DNA of 64,000 nucleotides from CAVVJA01 sp963801715 (GTDB taxonomy: Bacteria > Actinomycetota > Actinomycetes > Mycobacteriales > Jatrophihabitantaceae). The translations under genes and the position numbers were made by a program. The stretch covers positions 62,001 to 126,000 of the forward strand of contig CAWDGB010000007.1 in assembly GCA_963801715.1 (NCBI GenBank), in the 5' to 3' direction. The notes beneath the pieces were generated by a model that ran no database searches, had not been told where the DNA came from, and worked only from the letters and a program-made list of their open reading frames with translations. Positions 9,444 through 17,333 of this stretch are shown here, piece after piece; position 1 is the stretch's first letter, and the number at the start of each line of letters is the position of its first letter.

Positions 9444-9581
9444 GTGACAGCCTGGGTTGGCCCCACCGTGACGGCTTGAAGTGGCTCCACCGGGACGACG
9501 GTTCGGCCGTTGTCGTGACGGTTTGATCTGGCCCTAGTCGCCGACACGCCGGGCGGTTGTGACGGCTTGAACTGGCCCCAC
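9444..9581 (+). repeat. Four 23-base terminal repeats of the IS21-type element
   Basis: Units start at 9444, 9468, 9515 and 9559. Each follows GTGACRGYYTG, five variable bases, then GGCCCCAC or a close variant. IS21 elements carry repeated transposase-binding sites at their ends, and these fit that role. Confidence 0.75.
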
Positions 9582-9585
9582 TTGA

Positions 9586-9616
9586 CCGTGATCACCAGTC
9601 CGGTTGGTGATCACGG
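9586..9616. repeat. Perfect inverted repeat before istA
   Basis: CCGTGATCACCA and TGGTGATCACGG flank a 7-base centre. It lies 13 bases before the istA start and could be a hairpin or an operator that limits transposase expression. Confidence 0.55.
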
Positions 9617-9629
9617 AAGGGGTAGAGGA

Positions 9630-11239
9630 GTGAGGTCGAGGGTGGAGTTGTTCGCCGCGATCAGACGCGATGCGCGGGTCGAGGAGTGCTCGATCCGCGA
9701 GTTGGCCGACAGGTATCACGTGCATCGGCGCACGGTGCGGCAGGCGTTGGCGAGCGCGGTCCCGCCGCCGCGCAAGACACAGACCAGGACGTCGCCGCGG
9801 TTGGAGCGGTTCAAGGCGGCGATCAACGCGATGCTGCGCAGTGATCTGGACGCGCCGAAGAAGCAGCGGCACACCGCTAGACGGATCTTGGCCCGGTTGG
9901 TGGACGAGCACGGCGCGATGGATCTGTCGTATTCGACGGTGCGTGACTATGTCGCCAAGCGCCGGCGGGAGATCGCGGCGGAGGCAGGTAAGCCGTTGGA
10001 GGAGGGCTGCGTGCCGCAGACCCATCTGCCGGCGGCCGAGGCCGAGGTGGACTTCCACGACCTGTGGGTGATCCTGCGCGGGATGAAGACGAAGACCGCG
10101 CTGTTCACGATGCGGCTGTCCTTCTCCGGCCGGGCCACGCATCGGGCGTCTCTGTCGCAGGGGCAGGAGGCGTTCCTTGAGAGCCATGTCTACGCTTTCG
10201 GCCGGCTTGGTGGCGTACCGACCGACCAGATCCGCTACGACAACCTGAAACCGGCGGTGTCGCGGGTGCTGTTCGGCCGCACCCGAGTCGAGTCGGATCG
10301 GTGGGTGGCGTTCCGGTCGCACTATCAGTAGGACGCGTTCTATTGCCGCCCGGGCCATGGGGGCAGTCACGAGAAGGGCGGCGTGGAGGGTGAGGGGGGC
10401 CGGTTCCGCCGCACCCACTGCGTCCCGATGCCGGTGGTGGGCTCGATCGCGGAGCTCAACGCGCTACTCGAAGAATGGGACGACGCCGACGATCGGCGGC
10501 GCATCGGCAACCGGGCCAACAGCGTCGGGCACGACTGGTCCGTTGAACGCGAACTGTTGCGGCCGTTGCCGGCCGAGCCGTTCGACACAGCCTTGACGCT
10601 CACGCCTCGCGTGGATCGATATGCGCAGCTGATGGTGCGCTGCAACCAATACAGCGTGCCGGCGCGGTTCATCGGCCACCGGCTGCGGGTGAAGCTGTCC
10701 GCCTCCACGGTCACCGTCTATAACAGGAACACCGTGGTGGCGCGGCATCAGCGGGCGATCGGCAAGGGCGTAAAGGTCCTCGACCTGACCACTATCTGGA
10801 GATCCTGCTGCGCAAGCCCGGCGCGCTGCCCGGCGCCACTGCACTCGCCCAAGCCCGCGCGAGCGGCGTCTTCACCGATGAGCACGACGCGTTCTGGGCC
10901 GCGGCACGCAAGGCGCTCGGCGACGCCGCAGGCACTCGGGCGCTGATCGAGGTCTTGCTGCTGCACCGCCACCTCGAGCACGTTGACGTGCTCGCCGGCA
11001 TCACCGCGGCGCTGAGCGTCGGGTCGGTCAGCGCGGACGTGGTCGCTGTCGAGGCCCGCAAGGCTGCCCAGCAGCGCGGTGTCCAACCACCGCCAGCCGA
11101 AGCCACATCGCGTCGGCAGCAGGTCATCAGCCTCACCGCACGCCGTGTTGTCGATCAGATGGCCGAACTGCCCGGTGATGATCGGCCGCTGCCGTCGGTC
11201 GACGTCTATGACGATCTTCTCGGAAAGGCGAGCTCATGA
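9630..11239 (+). pseudogene. istA: IS21 transposase IstA, stop codon plus frameshift
   Basis: IstA catalyses strand transfer. GTG 9630 follows GGTAGAGGA. The N-terminal helix-turn-helix reads CSIRELADRYHVHRRTVRQAL; the DDE core begins AEVDFHDLWV and continues IRYDNLKPAV. A TAG at 10329 stops the frame after HYQ, where the family continues with DAFYCRPG. The same frame resumes with HEKGGVEGE, then one base is missing near 10788 and the rest (LEILLRKPGALPGATALA to DLLGKASS) is in another frame. The stop overlaps istB. Confidence 0.88.
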
Positions 11240-12017
11240 GCCCATCGACGCGTCACGGTGTGACCGAGCAGGCCGCGATCGCCGCGATCGACTCCGGCAC
11301 GAGGGTGCTGCGGCTGCCCACCATCCGCGACCGGTTCGAAGAGATCGCCGCCGCCGCACAACGCGAGCAGCTGTCCTACTTCGGCTTCCTCGCCGAACTG
11401 GTGATGGCCGAGTGCGACGACCGCCGCCGCGCCGCCCGCCGCATCCACGACGCCGGCTTCCCGCGCGACAAGCGCATCGAAGAGTTCGACTTCGAGGCGA
11501 ACTCTTCGGTCAGCCCGGCGGTGATCCACCAGCTGGTCACGTGCGCCTGGGTCAAGGCCGGGCATCCCCTTTGTTTGATAGGTGATTCCGGCACCGGAAA
11601 GTCGCATCTGCTCATCGGGTTGGGCACCGCGGCGGCCGAGACCGGCTATCGCGTCCGCTACACGCTGGCATCCAAGCTCGTGAATGAGCTTGTCGAGGCC
11701 GCCGACGATAAGCAGTTGTCCAAGACGATCGCCCGCTACGGCCGGGTTGACCTTTGTGTCTGGATGAGCTGGGCTACATGGAACTCGACCGCCGCGGCGC
11801 CGAACTTCTCTTTCAGGTACTCACCGAGCGAGAAGAGCGATCCGCCGTCGCGATCGCGAGCAACGAGCCCTTCTCCGGCTGGACCAAGACCTTCACCGAC
11901 CCACGGCTCTGCGCCGCCATAGTCGACCGACTCACCTTCGCCGGCCAGATCATCGAGACCGGCACCGTCTCCTACCGGCTCGCACATGCCCGCGTAGCGA
12001 AGGCAAGGTCCAAATAG
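11236..12017 (+). pseudogene. istB: IS21 helper ATPase IstB, frameshifted
   Basis: IstB is the AAA+ ATPase that selects targets for IstA. The first part shows SYFGFLAELVMAECDDR and Walker A GDSGTGKSH; after one missing base near 11750 the sense continues in another frame as LCLDELGYMELDRRGAELLFQVL (Walker B region) to ETGTVSYRL. Neither half contains both Walker motifs. The ATG overlaps the istA stop as in intact elements. Confidence 0.88.
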
Positions 12018-12043
12018 CTTGTCCTGGCGCGAGCATTGGTGGC

Positions 12044-12391
12044 ATGCGCATTGAACTCACCCTCGACTGCGTCGAACTCGACACGACCGCCGCGTTCTGG
12101 CAAGCGACGCTGGGCTACGTCCGAGATAACACGATCGAAGACCGTTACGTCACGCTGACGGGCGAAGGCCCCACCCTGACCCTGCAACGAGTGCCCGAAC
12201 CGAAGCACGGCAAGAACCGCATGCACATGGACCTCCTAGTCGACAACCTGGACGCGGAGATCGCCCGGCTGCACGCACTGGGCGCGACCACAGTGTCACC
12301 CAGCCCGCGGCAAGAGTTCGGCCAGCGATGGTTCGTGCTTGCCGACCCAGAAGGCAACGAGTTCTGCGTGGCCAAGGACCCCAACCCATGA
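12044..12391 (+). CDS. VOC family (glyoxalase-like) protein
   Basis: A 115-residue intact vicinal-oxygen-chelate protein: ELDTTAAFWQATLGYVR, KNRMHMDLLVDNLDAEI, and the end LADPEGNEFCVAKDPNP. It resembles the protein at 5689 and probably belongs to the same Glyoxalase-like group of unknown substrate. Its stop overlaps an ATG that once began a YjbR-type gene, a common pairing. It is the only intact gene between the IS21-type element and the fragment mosaic that follows. Confidence 0.88.
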   Translation: MRIELTLDCVELDTTAAFWQATLGYVRDNTIEDRYVTLTGEGPTLTLQRVPEPKHGKNRMHMDLLVDNLDAEIARLHALGATTVSPSPRQEFGQRWFVLADPEGNEFCVAKDPNP

Positions 12392-12517
12392 CGCGCGACG
12401 ACTGATCGCACAGGCCCTAGCCTTCGCAGGAGCGACCGAGGACTACCCATTCGGCGACGACCTGCTCACCGTCAAAGTTGGCGGGAAGGTGTTCGCACGG
12501 ATCCCACTCACCGACAG
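12388..12517 (+). pseudogene. MmcQ/YjbR gene, frameshifted 5' fragment
   Basis: The ATG overlaps the VOC stop. MTRDD, one missing base near 12402, then LIAQALAFAGATEDYPFGDDL and VKVGGKVFARIPL give the start of a MmcQ/YjbR-like protein. Similarity ends after about 43 codons, where a MOSC-type sequence begins without a gap. An intact relative lies at 27102 on the other strand. Confidence 0.7.
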
Positions 12518-12685
12518 CCAAAGGACGTCGCCTGGCAGGGACGCACCGTCAATACCGGGATCTGGAAACGATCCGTTGACGGGCCGCGGATGGTGCGCCG
12601 GCTCAACGTCGAGGGCGACGGCCAGGGCGATCTCGACGGGCACGGAGGCGAGCAGCGAGCGGTGCTCGCTTATCAAATCGATTCC
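12518..12685 (+). pseudogene. MOSC-domain protein, internal fragment
   Basis: PKDVAWQGRTVNTGIWK, DGPRMVRRLNVEGDGQGDL and HGGEQRAVLAYQ match the N-terminal part of MOSC proteins related to molybdenum-cofactor sulfurylation and YiiM-type hydroxylaminopurine resistance. The rest of the domain, with its catalytic Cys, is missing. It abuts the YjbR fragment on one side and sigma-factor sequence on the other. Confidence 0.7.
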
Positions 12686-12759
12686 TCGCGGGATCGGCAT
12701 CGGAATCGGAGTGGGCGTGGACCTCGAGCGCCCGTCCGCCGGCTGTCGGGACCGCGGAG

Positions 12760-12891
12760 TTGGCCGTCGATTACTCCTGGTTCGCGGACCTGCGCGTGGC
12801 CGAAACGGCGACAGTCATGCGATGCTCGGTCGGCACCGTCAAGTTGACTCTGGCTGAGGCTCGGAGCCGGCGGCGGATGCTGGGAGGCGTC
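12760..12891 (+). pseudogene. ECF sigma factor, region 4 remnant
   Basis: ADLRVAETATVMRCSVGTVK followed by an Arg-rich helix is the region-4 helix-turn-helix of an ECF sigma factor of the SigE-like actinobacterial type. Everything before region 4 is lost. The remnant is in frame with the membrane protein that starts at 12892, so a TTG at 12760 could give a fused product. In related genomes such sigma factors directly precede a membrane protein gene, which fits. Confidence 0.65.
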
Positions 12892-13899
12892 GTGAGCGAC
12901 GAGGCCATCGACCGTTGGCTGGGAAGGGCCGGGGCGGGATGGTGTCGTCGGAGCCGAGGCTGGCTAGTCCCGGCGGTGGCCGCGGCGGCTGTTGCCGCGG
13001 TCGGGATGGGCATGCTGGCCGGGTGCGGCGCCCGCGATGTAGGCGCGGCGACGAGCTCCGCATCGCCGTCGTCGGCCGCGTCCGGAACGCCGAGCGTCGT
13101 TAGGGCCTCGCGATTCGCCGCGTTCGTCGTGCACGACGGCGACCTGGTCCGAGCGACCGGCCTGCCCCGGCGGACGGCGGGCGGACGGGTGGCTCTGTGT
13201 ATCCCGTCGGGCGAGCTGGTCACTGGGCCGGGAAGCGGCACGGGCGCCTCGCGGGTTCCGGAGAAGCCATGTAACGGCGAGGTCCTGGCGTATCTCGTCG
13301 GAGTACAGGTGGGGGCGGGCGGGCTGACCTGGCAGGGACAACCGGTCACCGAAATAGGGTCCGTCGAGGTCACCGGGCGGCTGCGCGGCGACACCGTCAT
13401 GGTGCAGACCCTGACCACCGCCCCGAACTTCCCCGTACCGGTGTTTCCGCCGACGCCGTGCGCCACTCCGGCCCACGGCTGGCCGCCGAGCCCTCTATCT
13501 GAGCAGATGAACGCCCTCGACGCGGCCGTCCGGGCGTCACCCAGCGTGTACGGGTCAATCTGGCTGTCCTGGCCGAAGGGCGCGTCCCGCCAGATCGAGA
13601 CCGTCGGCACAACGGGCAACGTCGAGCAGGCCCGGGCGGCCCTGTCACGGGTCTACTCCGGTGCCCTGTGCGTGTACTCGGTTCCGTACTCTCTGACGGA
13701 CCTCAAGCGAGCTCAGAACGCGGTGGCTCAGACGTTCGGCGGCCTGGCGAGCGGCAACCTGGTCAGCTACGGCGAAGGCCTTCAAGTCGCAACAGGAGAA
13801 GTTGGACGGATCAACGACCAGCAGGCAGCGGCTCTGGCGCCGTACGCGCCATTCCTGCAGCTCACCGTCTACCTCGTCCCGGCCACCGCGCCGCGATAG
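12892..13899 (+). CDS. Membrane-anchored hypothetical protein after sigma remnant
   Basis: 335 residues from GTG 12892. A short cytoplasmic segment (SDEAIDRWLGRAG) is followed by one membrane helix, LVPAVAAAAVAAVGMGMLAG, then a long extracytoplasmic part rich in Ser, Ala and Pro with several Cys. The helix ends in LAGCG, so a lipoprotein reading is possible though the position is long for a signal peptide. The position behind a sigma factor suggests a partner or target of it. Family not recognised. The strong inverted repeat at 13978 probably ends the transcript. Confidence 0.7.
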   Translation: MSDEAIDRWLGRAGAGWCRRSRGWLVPAVAAAAVAAVGMGMLAGCGARDVGAATSSASPSSAASGTPSVVRASRFAAFVVHDGDLVRATGLPRRTAGGRVALCIPSGELVTGPGSGTGASRVPEKPCNGEVLAYLVGVQVGAGGLTWQGQPVTEIGSVEVTGRLRGDTVMVQTLTTAPNFPVPVFPPTPCATPAHGWPPSPLSEQMNALDAAVRASPSVYGSIWLSWPKGASRQIETVGTTGNVEQARAALSRVYSGALCVYSVPYSLTDLKRAQNAVAQTFGGLASGNLVSYGEGLQVATGEVGRINDQQAAALAPYAPFLQLTVYLVPATAPR

Positions 13900-13977
13900 C
13901 TCAGTAGGCGATGAAGGATCGCCGTCCGCGCCGCGACCGGCACGAACCTGACTAGGACGACGACGCGTAGATCCCCA

Positions 13978-14026
13978 ACACAGCAGCGCCCCGCACCGCT
14001 CACCCGGACGGGGCATTCTGCTGTGT
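13978..14026 (+). terminator. Rho-independent-like terminator hairpin
   Basis: ACACAGCAG and GCCCCG pair with CGGGGC and CTGCTGTGT across a 15-base loop, with small bulges; CGTTT follows. It lies 79 bases after the stop of the membrane protein. Confidence 0.65.
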
Positions 14027-14561
14027 CGTTTGAGCGATGCGCCAGAGAGGGTAAGCGTTCTTATGGGCGTTGTCTGGCCCGCGCTCACCCCGCAGGGGAA
14101 GGACAGGCCGGGCAACGTCCGGGAGCGCTGTCGTATGCACGAGTCGTCGTGCGGCTGTTGTACCCGTAGCTTGAATATTGGGTTCGGTCGTTCTATCTGT
14201 CGGCCTCTAGCGCCCCCAGTCAGTGACCGAGTCGAGCATGTACGGGACGTTGCGCAAGGGGATTACGTACAGCGTGACTGGCTGTTCGACGGAGCCTCTG
14301 GTGTCCGTGAAACGGGATGGTGGCACGCCCTCACCGGGCACGCGTCGAATCGCGGTAAGTCGGGCCGGATTGGGCTGTGCGGCCCCTGACTGGGCCGCAG
14401 CCCTGGTGTGACCCCAGTCACCAGGTTCGGCTAGGACATGGTCGCCGGCCCGGACCGCGCGAGTCTGCCAGGAGCAGCTCCGACTGTTCCCATCCGGTCA
14501 CACCTCGCACATGGCCGGGTAACGGTGTGACCCCTTCCACAGGTGCCAGCGCGACCGCCGT
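14027..14561. other. Noncoding, with a third partial leader copy
   Basis: At 14194-14210, TATCTGTCGGCCTCTAG resembles the start of the two leader cassettes at 14562 and 15451, but the conserved hairpin is absent. A 62-codon frame starts at GTG 14223 (MYGTLRKGITYSVTGCSTEP within it) without a clear ribosome-binding site; whether it is a gene is uncertain. Confidence 0.4.
14405..14532. repeat. Three GGTGTGACC boxes
   Basis: GGTGTGACC occurs at 14405-14413 and 14524-14532, and its complement GGTCACACC at 14496-14504. The last two form an inverted pair with centres 28 bases apart, 30-66 bases upstream of the -10-like box at 14562. This placement fits regulator-binding sites. Confidence 0.4.
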
Positions 14562-14605
14562 TATAGTGCGCTCGGCTTGTGGCCCGCTCAGACGCCAGCG
14601 GAGCC
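14562..14605 (+). promoter_or_regulatory. Promoter-like box and hairpin leader, copy 1
   Basis: TATAGT at 14562-14567 is followed 14 bases later by a hairpin (14581-14605) with stem GGC-CCGCT / AGCGG-A-GCC and loop CAGACGCC. Another 25 bases lead to the ATG of the small ORF. The same elements with identical spacing recur at 15451-15519. Confidence 0.6.
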
Positions 14606-14629
14606 ACCGCCCATTGAGACGGGGGTCAA

Positions 14630-14815
14630 ATGATGACGACCAGTCATGAGCGCGAACCTATGGGGATCAGCCAGGACAGCACCGAGGCATGGCGCATGAC
14701 CATGGCGCTTGCTCGGTACGAGCGTCGGCAGCGCGGCGAGCGCTATATGGCACGGCACCGTTCGACGCCAGCTGACGGTGCGGATGCGCACGACTCCACC
14801 CAGCGGAGCGCCTGA
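14630..14815 (+). CDS. Small cassette protein A, 61 aa
   Basis: The ATG follows GGGGG five bases upstream. The peptide is very hydrophilic and shares with the protein at 15519 the C-terminal pattern QxGERYxxRHRxxPxD, then DSxQxS, while the N-terminal halves differ more. No signal peptide, membrane helix or known domain is visible. Conserved ends with a variable front could mean a peptide precursor or a small regulatory partner, but no modifying enzyme is adjacent. A strong terminator follows at 14905, so it is transcribed alone. Confidence 0.6.
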   Translation: MMTTSHEREPMGISQDSTEAWRMTMALARYERRQRGERYMARHRSTPADGADAHDSTQRSA

Positions 14816-14904
14816 CCGTACGACTAGCCGTACTGCGAGGCAGTCCCACCCTGCCCGTGGCGGGTATCGCTGATAGCGGGGCGCCGCCGGCGGATTCCGG
14901 CGAC

Positions 14905-14934
14905 GAAGCGCCCGCCCTTTCGGGCGGGCGCTTC
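14905..14934 (+). terminator. Strong terminator hairpin
   Basis: GAAGCGCCCGCCC and its exact complement flank a four-base TTTC loop, followed by CGCTTC. It lies 90 bases after the small cassette protein A. Confidence 0.75.
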
Positions 14935-15450
14935 CGCTTCGGGGCACCCCCGCGCGGGGGATAGGTCGCGGGGGCCGGCGAAGACGCTAGCCGGGCCCGT
15001 ATCGGCCGCGCTAGAGCAATGACATAACGGTCATGCATCGCCGATCTTGGCCTTCCCGGGAGCTGGGTACCGGAATCCCGACGAGCACGAGGTCAGCGAA
15101 TCGCACCGAACCTGTGCAAATCGGCGGCCGAGGCTCTGTGAGCTGGTTACGTGTTTTCGCAGAGCCAGCAAAGCGGTAACGTCCGCCAGGGGCCGTCTGA
15201 CCCGGGCCTATCGCTGCGGGAGGGACGGGCCAGGCGGCCTGCCCGAGCGGGAGGGATGCCAGGACAGGCCGCAACCCGAGTCTTGTCCGCCATGCGCAGG
15301 TCGGATATGCGTCACCTTGCCAAACTCAGCCGTGCGCGGTGGGTCATCACTGCCCGGACAAGTAGGGCTCTGCGACGGGCGCCGGAGACGCATGGAGTAC
15401 CCGCCCGCTTGACTTGTCGTAGATCGAGAAGGGGGACCGCTTGGGCTATG
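14935..15450. other. Noncoding spacer between cassettes
   Basis: No supported gene. GGCTCTG and CAGAGCC pair across 21 bases at 15133-15167, and ATGAC/GTCAT arms occur near 15020. Nothing else was recognised. Confidence 0.4.
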
Positions 15451-15494
15451 TATGATCCGGTCGGCCTCTGGCCCGCTCAGACGTTAGCGGAGCC
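15451..15494 (+). promoter_or_regulatory. Promoter-like box and hairpin leader, copy 2
   Basis: TATGAT at 15451-15456, then 14 bases to a hairpin at 15470-15494 with the same stem as copy 1 and loop CAGACGTT, then 25 bases to the ATG. The stem is invariant between copies while two loop bases differ, so selection on an RNA or DNA hairpin is likely. Confidence 0.6.
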
Positions 15495-15518
15495 GCAAGG
15501 CCTTTGACGCGGGGTCAG

Positions 15519-15707
15519 ATGATGATGGTGACCAGTGGCGGGTACGAGACCGAGGCGCTCGGCGAGGACAGCCCCGAGGGGAAGACGGTAAGCGTGCCTG
15601 TCGACGGTGACGAGCATCAGGAGCAGGGCGAGCGATATACGGGCCGGCACCGTTGCGGGCCGGATGATCACGCAACTGGGCGGGACTCCGCCCAGCCGAG
15701 CGTTTGA
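15519..15707 (+). CDS. Small cassette protein B, 62 aa
   Basis: Paralogue of the 61-residue protein at 14630, with three possible in-frame ATGs at the start (15519, 15522, 15525) after GCGGGGT. It shares GERYxxRHR and the DSAQPS-like end, but the front half is acidic (ETEALGEDSPEG, DGDEHQEQ) whereas the other is basic. It has one Cys. No domain or signal peptide is recognised and no partner enzyme lies nearby. The duplication of promoter, leader and ORF supports it as a real gene. Confidence 0.6.
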   Translation: MMMVTSGGYETEALGEDSPEGKTVSVPVDGDEHQEQGERYTGRHRCGPDDHATGRDSAQPSV

Positions 15708-16098
15708 CCGTCCCACTCGGCCGCCAGCGGCTTATCTCGCGAACCGTCCAGCTTTGACCCGGACGATACGGCGGTCATTGGGATCGAGCTACGTGCTGGC
15801 AACGGGCGTAGCACGAAGGGTGTGACGTTTTCGACCCGGCAAGCGTTTTTGCATTGTCGGGGGTGCAGAATCTCCGAAGGCGGCCCGGCCGGTAGCGGAC
15901 TGTCTCCCTCAGCGGAGCGGTCGGCCCCCGATGTGCATCGGGCGCACCCACAGCCCGCGGACGCCGGGCTCGGTGAACGCCGAATACCGGGTGCGACGCC
16001 GTCAGGACATGGACAACTTCACCATCTGCCTCTACCCTCTCCTTATCTATATATACAAGTGGAGGCAACCGTGACCCGGACCGTTCCGGAATATCGGC
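15708..16098. other. Intergenic region before Rieske gene
   Basis: CCCGGCAA and TTGTCGGG form a hairpin near 15836-15862. An unusually AT-rich stretch, TTATCTATATATACAAG near 16042, lies just before GGAGG at 16061 and may be the promoter of the oxygenase gene. No gene seen. Confidence 0.45.
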
Positions 16099-17268
16099 GT
16101 GGGTTCGTCTTCGATGCTGCAGACACAGCAGAGCGCGATGGATCTCATGCAGCGACTGATCACGCTGTTCCGGGCGGCCAGCACCGACATGGCGCCCGCG
16201 CAGATGCGCGAGCCGGTCAGCAATTACCTCGACGTGCAGTTGTGGCGGCGGGAAATGGCCGAGATCTTCCACAAGCTGCCCGTACCGGTCGGACTGAGTG
16301 CGGAGCTGCCACGTGCTGGCGACTACAAGGCCGTGAATGTCGCTGGCCGCTCGATCCTGCTCACGCGCGGGCGAGACGGGGGCCTCCACGCGATGATGAA
16401 CGTCTGCCGCCATCGGAGTATGCAACTCGTGCCGGACGGCTGCGGCTCGGCGCGGCGCTTCACCTGCCTGTACCACGCGTGGTCTTACGGTCTGGATGGC
16501 CGGCTGCTCGGTGTGCAGGCCGAGGACACCTTCGGCGCCGTTGATCGTGACGAGTTCAGTCTGCTCCGACTCGAATGCGGTGAGCGGGCGGGCTTGATGT
16601 TCGTTGGGCTCACCCCGGGTCTAGCGTTCGATCTCGACGAGTGGCTCGGTGACCTGCTGCCCGAACTCGAGGCGCTCGGTCTCGAGAACACCGTCCCGTT
16701 CAGCACGCGCTATCTGGATGGCCCGAACTGGAAGGTGACCGCCGACGGATATCTGGAGAGCTACCATTTCGCGTCGCTGCATCCGAATAGCGTCGCGCAA
16801 ACCGACTTCTCCAACCTCGCCGCATTCGATGCCTACGGGCCGCACATGCGCAACACCTTCGCGCTGAAACCGCTGGCCGTCGCCGCCGAACTGCCGCGTG
16901 ATCAGTGGGATCCGGTGGAATGTCTCGGCGTCACATACTGGATCTTTCCGGGCCTGGCGATCGCCGGAGGATGGCGCGATCACATCGCGGTGTCGATCAT
17001 GCTGCCGGGTGGGGAGTGGGGTTCGTCGCTCACCGAGCAGACGCTCCTGGTTCGGCACGCGCCGCAGGATGAGATCGAACGGGCGCTGGCGCAGGCCAGT
17101 TCGGACTTCTTCCACGACGCGGTTCGCGATGAGGACTATGCGGCACAACAACAGGTGCAGCGCGCGTTGCCGTCGGTGGCCGGTGAACGGCAGGTCTTCG
17201 GACGCAACGAACCGGGCGTGCAGCACTTCCACCGCACACTCACGCGATTGATCGACGGCGAGCGGTGA
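16099..17268 (+). CDS. Rieske [2Fe-2S] aromatic-ring-hydroxylating oxygenase alpha subunit
   Basis: About 389 residues. The Rieske centre is Cys103/His105 (CRHRSM) and Cys123/His126 (CLYHAW). The mononuclear iron site has His223 and His228 in YLESYHFASLHPN. It should use O2 and electrons from a reductase to hydroxylate or demethylate an organic substrate. No ferredoxin or reductase gene is adjacent. Start choice is uncertain: GTG 16099 lacks a good ribosome-binding site, while the nearby GTG 16071 follows GGAGG and begins TVPEYRRGFVFDAADTAERD, but in another frame. A small indel near 16100-16140 is therefore possible. Confidence 0.9.
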   Translation: MGSSSMLQTQQSAMDLMQRLITLFRAASTDMAPAQMREPVSNYLDVQLWRREMAEIFHKLPVPVGLSAELPRAGDYKAVNVAGRSILLTRGRDGGLHAMMNVCRHRSMQLVPDGCGSARRFTCLYHAWSYGLDGRLLGVQAEDTFGAVDRDEFSLLRLECGERAGLMFVGLTPGLAFDLDEWLGDLLPELEALGLENTVPFSTRYLDGPNWKVTADGYLESYHFASLHPNSVAQTDFSNLAAFDAYGPHMRNTFALKPLAVAAELPRDQWDPVECLGVTYWIFPGLAIAGGWRDHIAVSIMLPGGEWGSSLTEQTLLVRHAPQDEIERALAQASSDFFHDAVRDEDYAAQQQVQRALPSVAGERQVFGRNEPGVQHFHRTLTRLIDGER

Positions 17269-17333
17269 CGGAAACGAATCACCGATACGGTCGCGGCCGC
17301 GGGGCGTTCTGCGCTGACGACCGTCGCGTCCGT

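Larger units (their letters stand above)
9438..12017 (+). mobile_element. IS21-family insertion sequence, right end lost
   Basis: istA and istB in the usual order and with the usual ATGA overlap, preceded by multiple terminal repeats. The left end lies at about 9438-9444. No complementary copy of the terminal repeat was found after istB, so the right end seems deleted. Both genes are broken, so transposition in cis is unlikely. Confidence 0.85.

Noticed and set aside
9444..9581. CRISPR-like spaced repeats
   Set aside because: Only four diverged units with irregular spacing at an IS21 end; no spacer pattern and no cas genes.
15047..15412. 121-codon plus-strand frame between the cassettes
   Set aside because: Composition unlike protein and no ribosome-binding site; the spacer looks noncoding.
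14630..15707. Lanthipeptide or lasso-peptide cluster
   Set aside because: The small ORFs lack a leader/core pattern and no modifying enzyme lies nearby.
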